Source of the DNA: AP-15 sp050729795 | Lineage (GTDB): Bacteria > Pseudomonadota > Alphaproteobacteria > ATCC43930 > CGMCC-115725 | Assembly (NCBI GenBank): GCA_050729795.1 | Contig: JBOHME010000007.1 | Location: forward strand, 14,150-78,149 | Length of the DNA stretch: 64,000 bases | Direction of reading: 5' to 3' | In this document: one piece after another, positions 43,928 to 53,107 of the stretch | Numbering within the stretch: the stretch's first letter is position 1 | Layout of the letters: the number at the start of each line of letters is the position of its first letter | The notes under the pieces: model-generated | The model's database searches: none | Told to the model about the DNA's origin: nothing | Seen by the model: only the letters and a program-made list of their open reading frames with translations | Made by a program: the position numbers and the translations under genes

Positions 43928-45057
43928 TGGGTGATGCGATGGTCGCCGAACCGCTGGCTCCGCTCCCGCTCGCGGCTCCGCTCCCGCCTTGCGTCGTCGT
44001 CGACGGCTTGAACCATTGGTATGGCGAGGGGGTCGGACGCAACCAGGTCCTGTTCGACAACCGCATCGAGGTCCCGCCCGGCCAGCTGGTAGTGATGACC
44101 GGCCCGTCAGGCGCCGGCAAGACCACCCTGCTGACCCTGATCGGGGCGCTGCGCTCGATCCACGATGGACGGGTCGAGGTGCTTGGCCGCGCCCTATCGT
44201 CGCTGGCGCCGCGTGATCTGGTCGCGGTCCGGCGCGAGATCGGCTTTGTCTTTCAGATGCACAATCTGTTCGACGCGCTCAGCGCCTATGAGAATGTCAA
44301 GATGGCGATGCAGCTCGGCCGCACGCCGGGCAATGAGATGCGCCGGCGCGGCACCGCCATTCTCGAACGGCTCGGGCTCGGCCACCGGGTCGATTACCGG
44401 CCGCGGCTTCTGTCGGGCGGCGAGCGTCAGCGGGTCGCCATTGGCCGCGCACTGGTCAACCGCCCGCGCCTCGTGCTCGCCGACGAGCCGACCGCCGCGC
44501 TCGACCGCGAATCGGCGCGCAAGGTGATCGATCTCCTCAAGGAGACGACGGTCGAGCACCAAGCCGCCGTGATCATGGTCACCCACGACTATCGCATCAT
44601 CGAGTCCGCCGACCGCCTGGTGCACATGGTCGATGGCCGGATCGTCTCCGATGTGGTGCTGCACGACGCGCTGCGGATCTGCGAGTTTCTGCGCGCGGTC
44701 GATCTGTTCCGCGCCCTCACCCCGATCCAGCTGACGAATGTCGCCGAGAAAATGACAAAGCGCCGTTTCGCCGCCGGCGAGACGATCATTCGCGAAGGCG
44801 AGCCCGGTGAGGAGTTTTATCTGATCTCCGATGGAGAGGTTGATGTGATGCGCGCCGACCACGAGGTGGCGCGGCTGGGGCGCGGCGACTTCTTCGGCGA
44901 GGTGGCGCTGATCAGCGGCGAGCCGCGTAACGCCACCGTCCTTGCCACCGAACCGCTCGACACCTTTATTCTCGGCAAGTCCGATTTTCAATCGGCGATC
45001 GAGGCGAGCGCGAGTTTTCGCGACCAGCTCTACCGCGTCTATTTCGTGCGCCACTGA
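43927..45057 (+). CDS. ABC transporter ATPase with C-terminal cyclic-nucleotide-binding domain
   Basis: 376 residues, start overlapping the permease stop by one base. The ATPase domain (about 20-245) has GPSGAGKTT at 59-67, LSGGERQRVAIGRA and LVLADEPTAALD, as in DevA/LolD. A cNMP-binding domain follows (about 255-370), with FAAGETIIREGEPGEEFYLI and the phosphate-binding cassette FFGEVALISGEPRNATV. The fusion implies that transport is gated by cAMP, cGMP or another ligand. Most DevA/MacB ATPases lack such a domain. Confidence 0.9.
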   Translation: MGDAMVAEPLAPLPLAAPLPPCVVVDGLNHWYGEGVGRNQVLFDNRIEVPPGQLVVMTGPSGAGKTTLLTLIGALRSIHDGRVEVLGRALSSLAPRDLVAVRREIGFVFQMHNLFDALSAYENVKMAMQLGRTPGNEMRRRGTAILERLGLGHRVDYRPRLLSGGERQRVAIGRALVNRPRLVLADEPTAALDRESARKVIDLLKETTVEHQAAVIMVTHDYRIIESADRLVHMVDGRIVSDVVLHDALRICEFLRAVDLFRALTPIQLTNVAEKMTKRRFAAGETIIREGEPGEEFYLISDGEVDVMRADHEVARLGRGDFFGEVALISGEPRNATVLATEPLDTFILGKSDFQSAIEASASFRDQLYRVYFVRH

Positions 45058-45156
45058 CCGCGTCCGGGCGTCTCCGGGTCGGGAAGGCCGCGGTGTCGCA
45101 ATTGCAACACCTTTTAGCCGCGAGGCTGCCCCTTGCCAGCTCCGGCGAACTCGCCT

Positions 45157-47016
45157 ATGCGCAGGCGCGTGGCCGAGATCGCACCTGCCGCCGGGAGAGA
45201 AGAGACCGCGTCAGCGGCCACCGGCGTGCGCCGCGCCGAGGCGCGGCTGCGCGACAGCGAGCTGTTTTTGCTGGTGCTGGCGCTCGGCGCCGGCATCGCC
45301 TCCGGTCTCGGCGTCGTCGCCACCGACCTGCTGCTCGATCTTGTCCGGCATTTCGCCTTCGCCCTGCCGTTTGGCGGGCATCTGAGCGATGCGGCGCATC
45401 TCGGACCGGCCCGCCTGGTGGCGGCACCGGTGGTCGGCGGCATGCTGGTCGGCCTCAGCTCGGCGCTGCTGCGCCGCTGGCGCCCGCGCGAGGTGGTCGA
45501 TGCGATCGAGGCCAACGCGCTGTTTGGCGGTCGGATGTCGCTCGGCGACAGCCTCGGTCTTGTCTGGGTGACGATCCTGTCGGGTGGCTTCGGCGCCTCG
45601 GTCGGGCTCGAAGCGGCCTATACCCAGCTCGGCTCTGCGCTGGCCTCGCGGCTCGGGCGCAGCGTCGGTCTGCGCCGCGACGACATGCGCACCCTCGTCG
45701 GATGCGGGGCCGCCGGCGCGATCGCCGCCGCGTTCAACGCGCCACTGACCGGCGCCTTTTACGCCTTCGAGCTGATCATCGGCGCCTACACCTTGCAGGC
45801 TCTGGCGCCGGTCGGGATCGCCGCATTGACCGCGGTGCTGGTCGTGCGCGGGCTGGTCGGTTCCAACCCGATCTTTGTCGTGTGGCACGACATCTCGCTG
45901 TCGGCGCCGGATTACGTGGCGTTCTTCGGCGTCGGGCTGGCCTCCGCCTGGCTCGGCATCCTGACCATGAAAGGGGTGACCTCGACCGAGACGCTGTTTC
46001 GCACCCGCGCGGTGCCGCGCTGGGCCCGCCCGGCCCTCGGCGGTCTGTTGATCGGGCTGATCGCCCTGGCCTTCCCGGAAGTGCTCGGCAGCGGCCATGG
46101 CGGCATTCTGCAGGTGCTGCATTCCGGCTTCGACCTGCCGTTTCTCGCCGGGCTCGTGATCGCCAAGATCGTCGCCTCGGCGGTATCGATCGGCTCCGGA
46201 TTTCGCGGCGGGCTGTTCAGCTCGTCGCTGTTTCTCGGCAGCCTGTTTGGCAGCCTGATCGGCACCGTGGTCGCTCGCCTCGGGCCGGGCGTGTCGGCCG
46301 ATCCGCTGATCTATGCGCTGGTCGGCATGGGTTCGGTCGCCGCCGCGATCGTCGGCGCGCCGATGACGATGATCATGCTGGTGCTCGAAACCACCGGCGA
46401 TTTCTCGGCGACGATCGGGGTCATGGTGGGGGTGGTGACCGCAGCCATCGGCGTGCGCCACTGGTTCGGCTACTCTTTTGCGACCTGGCGCTTTCATCTC
46501 AAAGGGCTGGCGATCCGCAGCCCCGAGGATATCGGCTGGATCAACGAATTGCTGATCGGCCCGATGATGCGCCGCGATCCGGCGGTGATCGCCGCCGATC
46601 TGACCCTCGACGAGCTGCACCGCCGCTTTCCGGTCGGCAGCGCCAAGCAGGTCTTTGTTGTCGATGGCGAAGGCCGGTTATCCGGGATCATCGACCCGAC
46701 CGAGGCGAGCGCTGTCGAGCGCGGCGGCGAGGCGAAGACAGTCGGCGATCTCGTGTCGGAACCGGCTTCGTTTTTGCTGCCGGGGGATAATCTGCGCACC
46801 GCGCTCGACCGCTTCAGCGAAGCGGCGCAGGAGATGCTGCCGGTCATCGACAATGCCGACGCGCGGCGCGTGCTCGGCTATCTGAGCGAAGCCTACGCGC
46901 TGCGCCGCTACGCGCACGAGCTCGAGCGCCATCGCGGCGCCCGCCAGGACGATGCCGGCATTTTCAGCCCGTCAGCCGGGGACACGTCGCCCGGCCAACG
47001 GATCGGCGAGCCATAG
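45157..47016 (+). CDS. ClC-family chloride channel/transporter with CBS domains
   Basis: 619 residues from the ATG at 45157; a TTG at 45133 is also possible and no strong ribosome-binding site marks either. The membrane part (about 35-430) follows ClC, with GGFGASVGLEAAYTQ in the place of the GREGP motif, keeping the gating Glu, and GSGFRGGLFSSSLFLG for the GxFxP segment. Two cytoplasmic CBS domains follow (about 455-595). It moves chloride or another anion across the inner membrane, as a channel or in exchange for protons. Confidence 0.88.
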   Translation: MRRRVAEIAPAAGREETASAATGVRRAEARLRDSELFLLVLALGAGIASGLGVVATDLLLDLVRHFAFALPFGGHLSDAAHLGPARLVAAPVVGGMLVGLSSALLRRWRPREVVDAIEANALFGGRMSLGDSLGLVWVTILSGGFGASVGLEAAYTQLGSALASRLGRSVGLRRDDMRTLVGCGAAGAIAAAFNAPLTGAFYAFELIIGAYTLQALAPVGIAALTAVLVVRGLVGSNPIFVVWHDISLSAPDYVAFFGVGLASAWLGILTMKGVTSTETLFRTRAVPRWARPALGGLLIGLIALAFPEVLGSGHGGILQVLHSGFDLPFLAGLVIAKIVASAVSIGSGFRGGLFSSSLFLGSLFGSLIGTVVARLGPGVSADPLIYALVGMGSVAAAIVGAPMTMIMLVLETTGDFSATIGVMVGVVTAAIGVRHWFGYSFATWRFHLKGLAIRSPEDIGWINELLIGPMMRRDPAVIAADLTLDELHRRFPVGSAKQVFVVDGEGRLSGIIDPTEASAVERGGEAKTVGDLVSEPASFLLPGDNLRTALDRFSEAAQEMLPVIDNADARRVLGYLSEAYALRRYAHELERHRGARQDDAGIFSPSAGDTSPGQRIGEP

Positions 47017-47302
47017 CCGGCGACGACGGGAGCCTGATGAGCGCATCACCGATCGAATCTGGGCGGCGCCGGGAGCCGCGGCACGGCTCCGTCGGGCGCT
47101 TCCGCCGGCACAGCACTCCGAGCGAAATAGATGGCGCGATTTCGCATGGCTAGGCTACAATGCACGCAACGCTCCGACAGGCGGCGCCGTAAGCTTGACG
47201 TAAGCTGGTGGTGGGACGGGCGGCCGGGAAAGGCCGGCTTCGGGCTGCAGTCGGATCACCCCCATCCCGGCCCGGCGCCGGTAAGACGAAAGGTTGAGTA
47301 GC

Positions 47303-48400
47303 ATGGCGCAGGTCGCGCTTCGAAACATTGTCAAGATGTTTGACAAGACCCCGGCGGTTCAGGGCATCGATCTCGACATTGCCGACCGCGAATTCATCGT
47401 CCTGGTCGGTCCCTCCGGGTGCGGCAAGAGCACGACGCTGCGCATGATCGCCGGGCTCGAGGAGTGCACCGCGGGCGAGATCTTTATCGGTGACCAGCTG
47501 GTCAACGATGTGCCGCCCAAGGATCGGGACATCGCAATGGTGTTCCAGAACTACGCGCTCTATCCGCACATGACCGTGTTCGAGAACATGTCGTTCGGTC
47601 TGCGGCTGAAGAAGTTTCCCAAAGCCGAGATCAAGGAGCGGGTTGAGGCCGCGGCGCGCATTCTCGACATCACCGCGCTGCTCGAACGCCGGCCACGCGC
47701 GCTTTCGGGCGGGCAGCGCCAGCGGGTGGCGATGGGCCGCGCAATCGTCCGCAACCCCAAGGTGTTCCTGTTCGACGAGCCGCTGTCAAACCTCGACGCC
47801 AAGCTGCGGGTGCAGATGCGCACCGAGATCAAAAAGGTCCATCAGAAGGTCACGACAACGACCGTCTACGTCACCCACGACCAGATCGAGGCGATGACGC
47901 TGGCCGATCGGGTCGTGGTCATGAACGCCGGCCGGATCGACCAGATCGGCACACCCTACGAAGTCTATCATTCGCCAAAGACCCGGTTCGTCGCCGGCTT
48001 TATCGGCTCGCCGACAATGAATTTGCTGCCCTGCCGGCTGATCGAAAACGGCAGCGGACTGACAGTTCGGCTGTCCGACTCGCTGTCGTTCCCAGTGCCC
48101 CCGGCGCGTGAGGTCACGTACCGCCCGCGGGTCGGCGACCAGCTGCTGTTTGGTCTTCGTCCCGAGCACATCACCGAGGCGCGCGGCGACATGACGCCCG
48201 GAATCGTCCCGTTTTCGGCGCGGCTCGACGTCGTCGAACCGATGGGCATGGAGACGATGGTCTATTTCACGGTGGACGGGGTCGAGGTTTGCGGCCGGGT
48301 CAACCCCGCCGCCGCCAGTGCGGCCGGCGAGGCGATGCCGCTGGTTGCCGATCTGAACCAGATGCACCTGATCGACCCACAGACCGAGCTCGTGGTTTGA
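47303..48400 (+). CDS. Sugar-type ABC transporter ATPase (UgpC/MalK family), orphan
   Basis: 365 residues from the ATG at 47303, behind GAAAGG. GPSGCGKST is at 36-43. MVFQNYALYPHMTVFENM is the Q-loop region typical of UgpC/MsmK, and LSGGQRQRVAMGRA and VFLFDEPLSNLDAKLR are the signature and Walker B. A C-terminal OB/TOBE regulatory domain follows (FGLRPEHI, MHLIDP). Such ATPases drive uptake of glycerol-3-phosphate or oligosaccharides. No permease or binding protein is nearby, so it may serve several transporters. Its stop overlaps the start of the SDR gene. Confidence 0.92.
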   Translation: MAQVALRNIVKMFDKTPAVQGIDLDIADREFIVLVGPSGCGKSTTLRMIAGLEECTAGEIFIGDQLVNDVPPKDRDIAMVFQNYALYPHMTVFENMSFGLRLKKFPKAEIKERVEAAARILDITALLERRPRALSGGQRQRVAMGRAIVRNPKVFLFDEPLSNLDAKLRVQMRTEIKKVHQKVTTTTVYVTHDQIEAMTLADRVVVMNAGRIDQIGTPYEVYHSPKTRFVAGFIGSPTMNLLPCRLIENGSGLTVRLSDSLSFPVPPAREVTYRPRVGDQLLFGLRPEHITEARGDMTPGIVPFSARLDVVEPMGMETMVYFTVDGVEVCGRVNPAAASAAGEAMPLVADLNQMHLIDPQTELVV

Positions 48401-49182
48401 GCGAGGGCGCACCCGCCCCGCATGCGGTGCGGTTGCACGGCAAGACCGCTCTTGTCAGCGGTGCCGCGGGCGGTATCGGCCGGGCGATCGCTCGGGCCTT
48501 TGCCGAGGCGGGTGCGGCCATCACCTGCTGCGACATCGATCGCGACGGGGCGGCGCAGACGGCGAAGCTGATCGAAGAGGCGGGCGGCCGGGCCCTGGCA
48601 CAATGCTGTGACGTTGCGATCGAAACCGAGACCCGCGCCGCCGCGGCAGCGGCGCATGCCGCCTTCGGGCGTCTCGACATCCTGGTCAGCGGCGCGGCAC
48701 CGCACGATAAGGGCGGCACGATCCTCGAAGTCGAGCCGGCCGAGTGGCAGCGGGTGGTCGCGGTCAATCTGACCGGCTCCTATCTCCTTTGCCGCGCCGT
48801 GCTGCCGCTGATGATCGCCGGCGGCGGCGGGTCGATCATCCTGATCGCCTCGCAACTCGGCCGTGTCGGCAGCGCCGGGCGTGCCGCCTATTGCGCGACC
48901 AAGGGCGCCCTGATCCAGCTGGCCAAGGTCATGGCGATCGACCACGCCGGCGATAATGTCCGGGTCAACACCCTGTCCCCCGGTGCGGTCGAGACCGGGC
49001 GGATCCTGCGCCGCTATGGCAGCTTCGAGGCTGCACGCGAGACCCTCGGACCGAAACATCTGATGCAGCGGCTCGGGCAACCGGGCGAAATCGCCACCGC
49101 TGCGGTGTTTCTAGCCAGCGACGATGCGAGCTTTGTGACTGGGAGCGACCTCCTCGCCGACGGCGGCTATACCGCGATCTGA
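48397..49182 (+). CDS. Short-chain dehydrogenase/reductase (SDR)
   Basis: 261 residues from a TTG that overlaps the upstream stop (TTGA); a GTG at 48427 is the alternative. VSGAAGGIGRAIA binds the cofactor, and Asp in CCDIDRDG suggests NAD(H). The catalytic Ser is in LIASQLG and Tyr/Lys in YCATKGALIQ. The usual NNAG is replaced by VSGAAPHD. The ending FLASDDASFVTGSDLLADGGY is typical of classical FabG-like enzymes. Coupling to the sugar-type ATPase suggests a polyol or sugar substrate, by inference only. Confidence 0.88.
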   Translation: MSEGAPAPHAVRLHGKTALVSGAAGGIGRAIARAFAEAGAAITCCDIDRDGAAQTAKLIEEAGGRALAQCCDVAIETETRAAAAAAHAAFGRLDILVSGAAPHDKGGTILEVEPAEWQRVVAVNLTGSYLLCRAVLPLMIAGGGGSIILIASQLGRVGSAGRAAYCATKGALIQLAKVMAIDHAGDNVRVNTLSPGAVETGRILRRYGSFEAARETLGPKHLMQRLGQPGEIATAAVFLASDDASFVTGSDLLADGGYTAI

Positions 49183-49206
49183 CGGGTCGTCGCTCGCCCT
49201 GTCACC

Positions 49207-50016
49207 TCAGCTGTCGATCCGGTCGATGATGCTGCCGTCGCGGTCGAAGCACGCGGCACTCAGCGGGCCGCCGTAACCGGCGCCGCTGTCGAGCGACACC
49301 GCAAACGGGCGCTCGACCAGCCCGCGCCGATCGCGGTCCACGCCCCTGACCACCCGGCAAAACCCGTCGAACGGTGCATCGAGCGCGAGGATGTCGTCGC
49401 GGCCCCACCAGAATGCATCGCCCTGCGCCTGAAACGGCCGCGACCGCGCGACCGCCGCATGGACGAACAATACACCACCGCGGTCGGTGAAGGCGGCGTG
49501 ACGCAGCGTCGATAACAGCATCGTGTGCCCGGGGGCGGCGTTCATCGCATCGCGCAGTGCTGCGGTCCAGCGCGTGATCGTGTGCGGTCCGCCGCGAGCG
49601 GCGGCAAAACCCTGGCGCAGATCGCCGCCATAGGCGCGCACCGTCGGCTCGATACCGGCCTGCGCCAACCATTCCAGCACTTCGCCGGGATTGGGCGCGA
49701 ATTGCAGCTGCAGCAGCTTCTGCCACATCTCTTCCTGCGCTCCCCGCAGAAACACCGCGTCGCAGGCAAACCCGGCCAAGCGCCCGATGATCCGCCGGCG
49801 GAAATCGAGCAGCTCGCCAAGCGTGGCGTGAACCGCCTCGCCGTAGCCCAAATAATTGCCAAGATAAACGACCCGGTCGCCGGCTTGGAAGCAATCGCTG
49901 AGGCGGTCGTGCAGCGCGATCAGGAGCCGCGCCTCGGCGTGGATCGTGGCCACCGCCCACACCCGCCGTGCGGTTCGCAGATGGGCGAGCCGCGGGCGGG
50001 ACTGGCTGCGGCTCAC
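49207..50016 (-). CDS. Metallophosphoesterase-like protein with degenerate metal site
   Basis: 269 residues with the overall PPP/ApaH-like calcineurin fold. The motifs have decayed: GDIHG is replaced by ATIHAEA, GDYIDRG by YLGNYLGYG and GNHE by RGAQEEM. VHAA keeps its His, and the late VSLDSGAGYGGPLSAACFD is well conserved. Loss of the Asp and Asn/His ligands suggests it cannot bind two metals and may be a binding or regulatory protein. It is the last gene of the TerB-FdxA-CarD-oriented group, 35 bases after carD. Confidence 0.75.
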   Translation of the reverse strand: MSRSQSRPRLAHLRTARRVWAVATIHAEARLLIALHDRLSDCFQAGDRVVYLGNYLGYGEAVHATLGELLDFRRRIIGRLAGFACDAVFLRGAQEEMWQKLLQLQFAPNPGEVLEWLAQAGIEPTVRAYGGDLRQGFAAARGGPHTITRWTAALRDAMNAAPGHTMLLSTLRHAAFTDRGGVLFVHAAVARSRPFQAQGDAFWWGRDDILALDAPFDGFCRVVRGVDRDRRGLVERPFAVSLDSGAGYGGPLSAACFDRDGSIIDRIDS

Positions 50017-50051
50017 CCGATGCCCCGCTTGGGCCGCCGGCCGCGCCGGCT

Positions 50052-50549
50052 TCAGGCGGTCAGCAGCTGCTCGACCCGTTGCGTCGCAGTTGTCTCGTCG
50101 ATCCGTTCGACCGCAGCAAATTCGCGCACAAAGCGATCGAGGGCCGCCTGGTAAATCTGGCGCTCGCTATACGATTGTTCCGGCTGGCCGATATTCCGGT
50201 AGAGATCGCGCACCACCTCGGCGATCGAGGCCGGATCACCGGAAGCGATCTTGGCCTGGTATTCCTGGGCACGCCGGCTCCACATCGTCCGCTTGGCGCG
50301 CGAGCGGCCGCGCAACTTGGCCAACGCTGCGTCCATCTCCTTGCGGCTCGAGAGCTTGCGCAGACCCGATACCTTGGCCTTGGCCAGCGGCACCCGCAGC
50401 GTCATACGATCCTTATCGAACGCCACGACAAAGACGCTGAGCGAATAGCCGGCGATCTCCTGGATCTCGATGCCGACGATCTTGCCCACCCCATGCGTCG
50501 GATAGACGACGAGATCACCTGTGGAGAATAGAGGCTTTTCCGACGTCAT
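50052..50549 (-). CDS. carD: CarD-family transcriptional regulator
   Basis: 165 residues. The N-terminal RNA-polymerase-interacting domain begins FSTGDLVVYPTHGVGKIVGIE, followed by IAGYSLSVFVVAF and LRVPLAKAKVSGLRKL. The helical DNA-binding part includes RAKRTMWSRRAQEYQAKI and IAEVVRDLYRN. CarD binds the beta subunit and stabilises open complexes at promoters. Close linkage with fdxA is common in alphaproteobacteria. Confidence 0.93.
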   Translation of the reverse strand: MTSEKPLFSTGDLVVYPTHGVGKIVGIEIQEIAGYSLSVFVVAFDKDRMTLRVPLAKAKVSGLRKLSSRKEMDAALAKLRGRSRAKRTMWSRRAQEYQAKIASGDPASIAEVVRDLYRNIGQPEQSYSERQIYQAALDRFVREFAAVERIDETTATQRVEQLLTA

Positions 50550-50763
50550 GTCCGTCTCTCAAAATCGGCCCGAGGGCAAAGCCGGCATGCTTCGCACCGT
50601 CATCTACGTGGCGACGGCGACCGCCCTCAGCCCAGCGAAATCGCGCGGAACCTGGAAAGCACGCGTCGAGGCACCAGTGTCATAATACCATCAAATGCCT
50701 TGGCAAGCCAGCGGGTCACCTATGCCTGCGGCACATGACCCGCCGCCCCATCACTCGAAAGGG

Positions 50764-51099
50764 CTAGCTGCCCCCCGGATTGGTGCTGAACTCCTTCTCG
50801 AACTTGTCGGGAACGTCCTTCCACTCGTCGGCATCTTCGGGAGGGGTTTTCTTGCGGGTTATATTGGGCCAGCTTGCCGCATACTCGCGATTGAGCCCGA
50901 CCCATTGCTCGGCTTCGGGCTCGCTGTCCGGGATGATGGCGTCGATCGGGCACTCGGGCTCGCACACCCCGCAATCGATGCATTCGTCGGGGTGGATCAC
51001 CAGCATGTTCTCGCCCTCGTAGAAGCAATCGACCGGGCAGACCTCCACGCAATCCATGTATTTGCAGCGAATGCAGGCTTCGGTGACGACGTAGGTCAT
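50764..51099 (-). CDS. fdxA: Seven-iron ferredoxin FdxA
   Basis: 111 residues. CIRCKYMDCVEVCPVDCFYEG and ECIDCGVCEPECP supply cysteines for one [3Fe-4S] and one [4Fe-4S] cluster in the FdxA arrangement. A 40-residue C-terminal tail ends FEKEFSTNPGG. It is a soluble low-potential electron carrier, with carD downstream and a TerB-like gene upstream on the same strand. Confidence 0.95.
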   Translation of the reverse strand: MTYVVTEACIRCKYMDCVEVCPVDCFYEGENMLVIHPDECIDCGVCEPECPIDAIIPDSEPEAEQWVGLNREYAASWPNITRKKTPPEDADEWKDVPDKFEKEFSTNPGGS

Positions 51100-51149
51100 G
51101 GTGACGCTTTCTGCTCCTGAACTTGCACGAGCGGGCCGACCGGTGCGGA

Positions 51150-51614
51150 TCAGGTCGCCGCGCCCAGCCCCAGCCGTTTCAGAACGCGCTGCCGCGCCGC
51201 GCCGCGTTCATGGTCGGGCACATAGATCAGCCCGCCGACCTGGCGCAGCAGGCTGTCCTCGTATTGATCGAGCACACCGTCCGCATAGGCGACTTCCCAC
51301 AGCATCTCGATCAGCTCGACCCGCTGGTCGAACGACAACCGATCGTTGACGATCCGCGTCAGGTGGAACAGCTCGGCCGACCGGTTGGCCTCCTGTTCGC
51401 CGGCGGCGAGAAGCGCGCGGGCATCGTCCGCCGACAGGCCAAAACGCCGCGCCAGCAACCGCGCCACGATCGCCCGCTCGCGTTCGTCGAAACGGTGGTC
51501 GCCGTGCGCGGCCTCGGCCAGCAGCGCCGCCAATGCGAGCTCAAGCTCGCCCGGCGCACCCGCTGCACCACCGGGCGAGGCACCGGTCAGCCAGCTGATC
51601 AGGCTCTCGATCAT
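51150..51614 (-). CDS. TerB-family tellurite-resistance-like protein
   Basis: 154 residues from the ATG at 51614; the much longer open frame upstream is antisense to the glycosyltransferase. LALAALLAEAAHGDHRFDERERAIVARLL and LIEMLWEVAYADGVLDQYEDSLLRQV are the two acidic helices of the DjlA/TerB fold, which bind metal in related proteins. The function in stress response is known only by family. No Shine-Dalgarno sequence is evident. Confidence 0.85.
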   Translation of the reverse strand: MIESLISWLTGASPGGAAGAPGELELALAALLAEAAHGDHRFDERERAIVARLLARRFGLSADDARALLAAGEQEANRSAELFHLTRIVNDRLSFDQRVELIEMLWEVAYADGVLDQYEDSLLRQVGGLIYVPDHERGAARQRVLKRLGLGAAT

Positions 51615-51673
51615 GGCGGGTTGCCTAGCATGTGGGGCGCGGCAGGGGCAACCCCACCCGGCATGGGGTCTTG

Positions 51674-51738
51674 CCCGGTGCCGGCAGGGCCCGGTGCCGG
51701 CGGGGTCCGCTGCCGGTGGGGTCTGCTGCCGGCATGAG
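51674..51738. repeat. Degenerate 16-17-bp tandem repeat
   Basis: Four head-to-tail units of the type CCCGGTGCCGGCAGGG, with drifting copies, lie in the divergent gap between the TerB-like gene and the glycosyltransferase. It looks like a short slippage array. Confidence 0.6.
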
Positions 51739-51854
51739 CCGGTGCTCCATGAAACGCCGCGGCGAGCCATCCGACCTGACGCACGACCAGCCGATAGCAC
51801 GAAATGAATCGTCGCGCCCACCGTTGTGGCCGGCGGGTAGTGACTGGGTGACCC

Positions 51855-53018
51855 TTGGCCAAGCGCGGCACGATCGTCCTTCTCCATTTCGTCGGCCAGA
51901 TGCCGCTCGCCGGCATCGCCTGGCAGGCGCTGCACTATCTGATCGGCCTGCGTCAGCTCGGCTACGAAGTCTGGTATGTCGAGGATGGCGGCGCCAACCC
52001 CTACGATCCGCGGGCGGCCAGCGTCGTCATGGATTGCGCATACAACGTCGCCTATCTGCGGCGCGCGATGGAATGCCACGGGCTCGGCCAGCGCTGGGCC
52101 TATTGGGACGCGATCAACGATATCTGGCACGGCCAGCCGCGCGAGCGGGTGCGCCGCCTCCTTGCCGAGGCAGACGCGCTGATCAATCTGTGCGGCGCCA
52201 CCCGGCTGCGCGAGGAGCACCTCGCTTGCCCGGTGCGCATCATGATCGACACCGACCCGGGTTTTGAGCAGATCAAATACGCCGGAGCGGACACCGCTGC
52301 GCGCGCCTATCTCGACGCCCACACCGATTTCTTCAGCTATGGCGAGAATCTGGGTGCCGCCGATTGTCCCGTGCCGCTCAGCGGGATCGCCTGGCGCCCG
52401 ACCCGGCCGCCGGTGGTGCTCGAAATGTGGCCGGCACCCGCCGGCACGCCCCGCTCGTTCACGACCATCGCCACCTGGGAAAACAAGGGCAAGGACATCG
52501 ATTTTGCCGGGTCCCGCTATTTGTGGTCGAAGCACCAGAATTTTCTGCGCTTTCTCGACCTGCCGCGGCGTCGCAGTCAGCTCTCCTTTGCATTGGCGAT
52601 GAGCCCGCCCGATGCGGCGGTGCAAAAGGCGGTCGAGGAAGCCGGCTGGCATCTCGTCGATCCCGGGCCGATTTCGGCAGCGCTGGCGCCCTATCACGAT
52701 TTTATTACCGGATCACGTGGCGAATTCACCGTCGCTAAGGACATCTATGTCCGGCCGAACAGCGGCTGGTTCAGCGATCGCAGCGTCTGCTATCTGGCGG
52801 CCGGGCGGCCGGTGGTGACGATGCGCACCGGGTTCGGCAAGTTCTACCCGGTCGGGCGCGGGTTGTTCGAATATGCGAGCTCGGATGAGGCGCTGGCTGC
52901 GATCGACGCGATCGAGGTCGATTATGCGGCGCACAGCCGGGCAGCGCGGGAGTTGGCGCGCGAGCATTTCGCCGCCGACCGTGTGCTGGAGGCGCTCGTC
53001 GGCGCGGCCGGTCTGTAA
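51855..53018 (+). CDS. Glycosyltransferase-like protein (GT-B type)
   Basis: 387 residues from a TTG at 51855. GTIVLLHFVGQMPLAGIAWQALHYLIGL resembles the N-terminal nucleotide-free half. The C-terminal half has PYHDFITGSRGEFTVAKDIY and SDRSVCYLAAGRPVVTMRTG, close to the donor-binding helix of family 1-like enzymes. The acceptor and donor are unknown. It is divergent from the TerB gene and followed by an SMR gene and an O-antigen ligase on the opposite strand, which suggests a surface-glycan role. Confidence 0.75.
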   Translation: MAKRGTIVLLHFVGQMPLAGIAWQALHYLIGLRQLGYEVWYVEDGGANPYDPRAASVVMDCAYNVAYLRRAMECHGLGQRWAYWDAINDIWHGQPRERVRRLLAEADALINLCGATRLREEHLACPVRIMIDTDPGFEQIKYAGADTAARAYLDAHTDFFSYGENLGAADCPVPLSGIAWRPTRPPVVLEMWPAPAGTPRSFTTIATWENKGKDIDFAGSRYLWSKHQNFLRFLDLPRRRSQLSFALAMSPPDAAVQKAVEEAGWHLVDPGPISAALAPYHDFITGSRGEFTVAKDIYVRPNSGWFSDRSVCYLAAGRPVVTMRTGFGKFYPVGRGLFEYASSDEALAAIDAIEVDYAAHSRAARELAREHFAADRVLEALVGAAGL

Positions 53019-53107
53019 GGCAGAGCTATCGCGGCGCGGACGATGGCAAAATCTTCACCGCTGCCGCTGCACACTCAGCATCCGCCGGTTGCCGCGATGT
53101 TTTCCGG

